From: Larimichthys crocea
Taxonomy: Eukaryota > Chordata > Actinopteri > Sciaenidae
DNA: 64,000 bases
Assembly (NCBI RefSeq): GCF_000972845.2
Contig: NC_040019.1
Coordinates: 9,553,868 to 9,617,867, forward strand
Direction: 5' to 3'
Below the pieces are notes generated by a model. That model worked only from the letters and a program-made list of their open reading frames with translations, was not told the origin of the DNA and ran no database searches. The position numbers and the translations under genes are program-made. Shown in pieces: positions 60,834 to 64,000 of the stretch (the first letter of the stretch is position 1; each line of letters begins with the position of its first letter).

Positions 60834-63378
60834 CTAGAGGTAGAGAAAGAGAAAAAGTCAAAGGTGAACGTTTTTTTTATTTTATCGAACAGATAACTGC
60901 ATTTGGACATCATTAACAAAAGATGCACAGAGAAACCAATGAACGAAACCAATAAATCAACGTACAGGCATAGAACACAAATATAAAACTAAATTATATA
61001 CTTCAGCACACAACTTTGTCAGAAGTACAGTCTGTAAGCCTCCCTCAATCCTTGAAAGTACATTTAACTGTACTCCTGATTTATGAATTTAACCCAAGTT
61101 CAAGTCTGGCCTGAGTAAGTAAAGGATGACTGAGAATAACTGAGCTTCTGCAGAACAGAACAGAATAATTTGCAGGGGTGATATATGATCTTATTGCCAC
61201 TGACAGGGTTATAGATTGCTTGTTTTGGTTGCCCTTTGGCTTTGTCAGGGCTCCTATTTCCAGGCCAGGATATAGGGAACGAAATTAACCGCTTAACCTC
61301 TGTCTACTGATATTCATCATTGGAGAGAGGTCGCCATTTTGAAAGTCGGCTTACTGGGATGTGATAGGGGCGAGGAAGTGATATCACTGGTTTGGGAACA
61401 CTGTTCTAACTGACTTAAAAACATATTGTGAATCTACTCCAGACGTCAGAAAATGTGTGAAGAGCTTCTAGGAAGAGAGCTGCCCATGGTGCACAATACT
61501 TTGCAGGTTTGTTGCAAAAGTCAATAGTAATAGCAGGCCTATTCCTGTCTCCCTGTTCAAAGCAGTGGAACTCAGGCAAACTCAGGTGGCAGCAAATTAT
61601 TGTTGGTTAAGTAATGTATATTGAACAAATGTCCTATTTCCTTGTTAGAGTTATGTAACTCGATCAGTGGGTACCTCAGAAAACCAGAAGCAGGCAAAAT
61701 TTCAATTTTCGAAAACACTGCAACTTTCCAACTAAAGTGTGCTTTTTCAGAAGTTTGGAAGACACTGCTCAAAGTCAAAATCGGGGAGACAAAGTTAGTA
61801 TACTGTATTCATCAGAACTGAATTACATGTCATGATATTGTGAAGGGACAGGAACAACAGCTGTCTGCAGCAAAAATAGGAGAGCAGCTAATCCTTTTGG
61901 GGTGTGTCTGGTGTCACCGAGCTTGTGACAGGGTCTCTCAATTACTATAAAAGCCTACTGAGTATACAAAAGCATGTACACTCACGATGGAAAACACTTA
62001 CTTTATTGCCACAAACCAACACCTTGTCTAAGTGCTCATACAGTACATGTACACAAAAATACCAATAACAGGCATGTGGAGAAATACATCTATGCATGTA
62101 AAGTGACAAGCAACCACAAATACACAGGGCGAACTCTAAATAAAATGCCTTCCTTTCATTTATTTTCCTCCATCCATCTGCTAGAGAAACCTTTTTACAC
62201 AGGTTGTAACTTTAACACAGATCGCGGCCATGAGTTTTATGTCTTACCCAGTCGTGAGCCCATGTGCTTTTCTAATAAAATCTAAGTGAGAGCTGACAGT
62301 TTGGACAAGGACCCTTTCATTTTGTGAATAATGAATCTATCCGTCGTGTATATATATGAAATTCCACAACAAGTGTATCACTGCAATTCAATTGAAGCCT
62401 TTAAAGCCAATTTAAGATCCCCGACTATGCTCATAAATCTGGACTTGCAATCTTTATACCCATTGCAAAAAAGGTTGCATTTAAACTGAGGTAAACGTGA
62501 ATCACCAGCATTTATATAATACCTACCTAAGATCACACAAAGGTCCAACATCAACATCAAGTTCTAACATCCATCCATACATTCATTTTACTTGTTCACT
62601 GGAGTGTTGAAAAATATTAATAAAAAAAAACAGGACAGATTTCTTCAACTGAAATTTAGGTCCTCGCCTTCGACTATTACACAGAGAACCATTTTGTGAC
62701 AAAAAATAAAGTGTCATGACCATTTCACCTTTGGTGACCTAGTTTAAGTTTTGCTTCCTGGGTTATAACTCCTTGTTACAACATTGTTCCTCCTGAAGTA
62801 TTTCTCTTTTTCAACAAGAAACTACAGTGCCGAATGGACACAGACAGACTAATTCAATGTTTCATTTTCTCCAGGTCACTCCCTCACATGCACACAAAAG
62901 CAATATACGCAGAAAGAGTTCACTATCACATATCATTATGTGGTAAGGGAAGTTAAAATCATGCTTCCCATCAAAGTAATTTGACTCAGCTTTGCTCATC
63001 ACTGAGCCTCCATTTACATCAGCTCATATATCTGCTTTGACTGTCATTGAGCGGTGCCATGGAACAGCACTTTAAACCCCATCGGGAATGTGCACGACTC
63101 CTTCCTACTACCAGCTATGCTGACAATTCCAGAAAAATGTCTAGCCTCATTTCACTCAGGTTGCCCCTCCATTATTCCCCCTCACATTCAACCAGTGTAA
63201 GGTTGGAATCATTTGTTTTCAAAATGTTTTATTGGATTTTATTGCCCCGTTTTTTACTTTATTGGGTTCTCAGCAGAATGCGGTGGATAAGAGGGTCCCC
63301 CACTGTGCAAGTTAATGTGTTTAAAATGTAGCACATTTATAACAATATACAAAGAAGTACACCTGCATTCCCTCTCAC
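60834..63378 (-). other. astn2: astn2 intron between exons A and B
   Basis: This 2545-base phase-1 intron splits the glycine codon just before the second membrane segment. I see no repeats or genes I can name in it. Confidence 0.85.
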
Positions 63379-63486
63379 CCTTGCTGCGTCTTCGTCCTCT
63401 ATGCTGCTCTGTGTAAAACTTCATTTGGCTGTCATCTTCAGGCTCTGACCCTGATTCCCCTTGAGGACCAAACACACCTCCAGTTG
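63379..63486 (-). CDS. astn2: astn2 exon A: end of the cytosolic loop
   Basis: This 108-base exon is the first in transcript order within the window. The acceptor follows a pyrimidine-rich tract ending CACTGCCAG. The donor is AAGG/GTGAGA. It starts with two bases completing a codon and ends with one base of the next (phase 1). The translation includes SGSEPEDDSQMKFYTEQ followed by the basic run RGRRRSK. The acidic SGSE stretch, FYTEQ and the basic cluster are hallmarks of the astrotactin cytosolic loop just before the second membrane segment. The basic cluster fits the positive-inside rule. An in-frame upstream ATG exists in the preceding intron but is not a real start, because the gene continues beyond 64000. 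Confidence 0.9.
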
Positions 63487-64000
63487 CTGGCAGTGAGAAG
63501 ATAAGAGGAGAAAGAAGGTAGAAAGAAATCCAAGAAGAATCAATCAATCCATAGTGATAGTACTCCAGGATACACAATTATACTGAAAAAAAACTCTGCA
63601 TTAGACGAAGCATGGCAGAGAAAGAGTTTCATTAAAGGTGTGAGAACTGCATGAAAAAGACATAATGGAAGTTATTCAGGCAAGTCATGATCACTATGAT
63701 GATGATACTGCAAAAGACAATTTCAATTTAAGTTAAAAAGAAAAAAAAAGAAAAGAAAAATCGGCCATTCTGAACATTCAGCCATATGCAAAATATTCTA
63801 ATTAATTTCTGGTAGCTATTTTAATTTTATTGAAGCTTTTAAGATGACAATGACAAATCGATCTCATTCAGGTATCATTAAGTACCATTTTCTAGAAGAA
63901 AAAAATATCTGTACCCTAACTTATAGTTTTACATATTAACATTGTTGTTTCATGTGAAATTGAAGATATAGATAGTAAACATAACAGATATAATAGAGAT
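63487..64000 (-). other. astn2: astn2 intron upstream of exon A (partial)
   Basis: Intronic sequence running off the window edge. It has an AG-rich run near 63736-63760 and no recognisable exon. The 5' exons of the gene should lie further along. Confidence 0.7.

Larger units (their letters stand above)
13527..63486 (-). other. astn2: astn2 (astrotactin-2), partial gene: nine internal exons
   Basis: Astrotactins are neuronal and glial membrane proteins. They have two membrane segments, a cytosolic loop, and a large extracellular C-terminal part made of EGF-like modules, a MACPF domain, a fibronectin-III domain and an annexin-like domain. They act in glial-guided neuronal migration and surface-protein trafficking. 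Nine minus-strand exons match this family along one collinear stretch. All introns are GT-AG and all junction phases agree (1,1,1,2,2,2,0,2), giving 408 uninterrupted codons. ASTN2 is preferred over ASTN1 because the last exon reads NDTLFGEMLHGYNN and ends QMTFR. Both ends of the gene are missing: the 5' exons lie above 64000 and the MACPF-to-stop exons lie below position 1. The reading frame has no stops or frameshifts, so this looks like a functional gene rather than a pseudogene. Family assignment is firm; the choice of paralogue is fairly firm and rests on remembered family sequences. Confidence 0.93.

Overview
This is a vertebrate nuclear genomic window, almost certainly from a ray-finned (teleost) fish. 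It is AT-rich and intron-dominated. It has no bacterial-style operons, it is full of microsatellites, and it carries teleost-type transposon debris: Tc1/mariner (IS630-like) remnants, non-LTR retrotransposon fragments, and a tRNA-derived-SINE-like family typical of fish genomes. The only real gene I can support is the central part of one multi-exon gene on the minus strand, astrotactin. The last exon of the window carries the ASTN2-type residues NDTLFGEMLHGYNN, where I recall ASTN1 having NQTLFGEMFFGYNN, so I call it astn2. The paralogue call is from memory of the family.

Nine exons were placed by homology, GT/AG splice sites and codon-phase continuity. In transcript order they are 63486-63379, 60833-60687, 55164-54997, 45728-45644, 44780-44706, 41751-41614, 28551-28401, 16729-16563 and 13715-13527. 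They total 1228 coding bases (408 whole codons) and join in one continuous frame with every junction phase matching. They encode the end of the cytosolic loop, the second membrane segment, and the start of the large extracellular region with three complete six-cysteine EGF-like modules. They stop just before or at the start of the MACPF part. The first exons (signal peptide, first membrane segment) lie beyond 64000. The MACPF, fibronectin-III and annexin-like exons lie below position 1, so the intron from 13526 downwards is at least 13.5 kb.

The rest is intron. Notable content includes a decayed IS630/Tc1-mariner transposon (about 7.8-8.9 kb), a SINE-like copy with an internal deletion (about 18.0 kb) and an inverted, fuller copy (about 48.3-48.6 kb). 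A common unclassified fish repeat lies at about 29.5-29.7 kb. There are two non-LTR retrotransposon remnants: an endonuclease part at 33.0-33.3 kb (+) and the C-terminal end of a reverse transcriptase at 36.6-37.6 kb (-). A LINE-type 3' tail lies at about 43.9-44.0 kb and a Tc1 transposase fragment at about 56.7-56.9 kb. Sequence oddities include three palindromes or hairpins (5.6, 25.4 and 51.5 kb), a perfect 43-bp tandem duplication (57.2 kb), an X-box-like motif (33.3 kb), and a roughly 100-bp TA tract just upstream of a splice acceptor (55.2 kb).

I found no new gene system. The interesting points are the intact domain architecture of the astn2 segment, the repeats, and a few candidate conserved or structured intronic elements that need comparative data.
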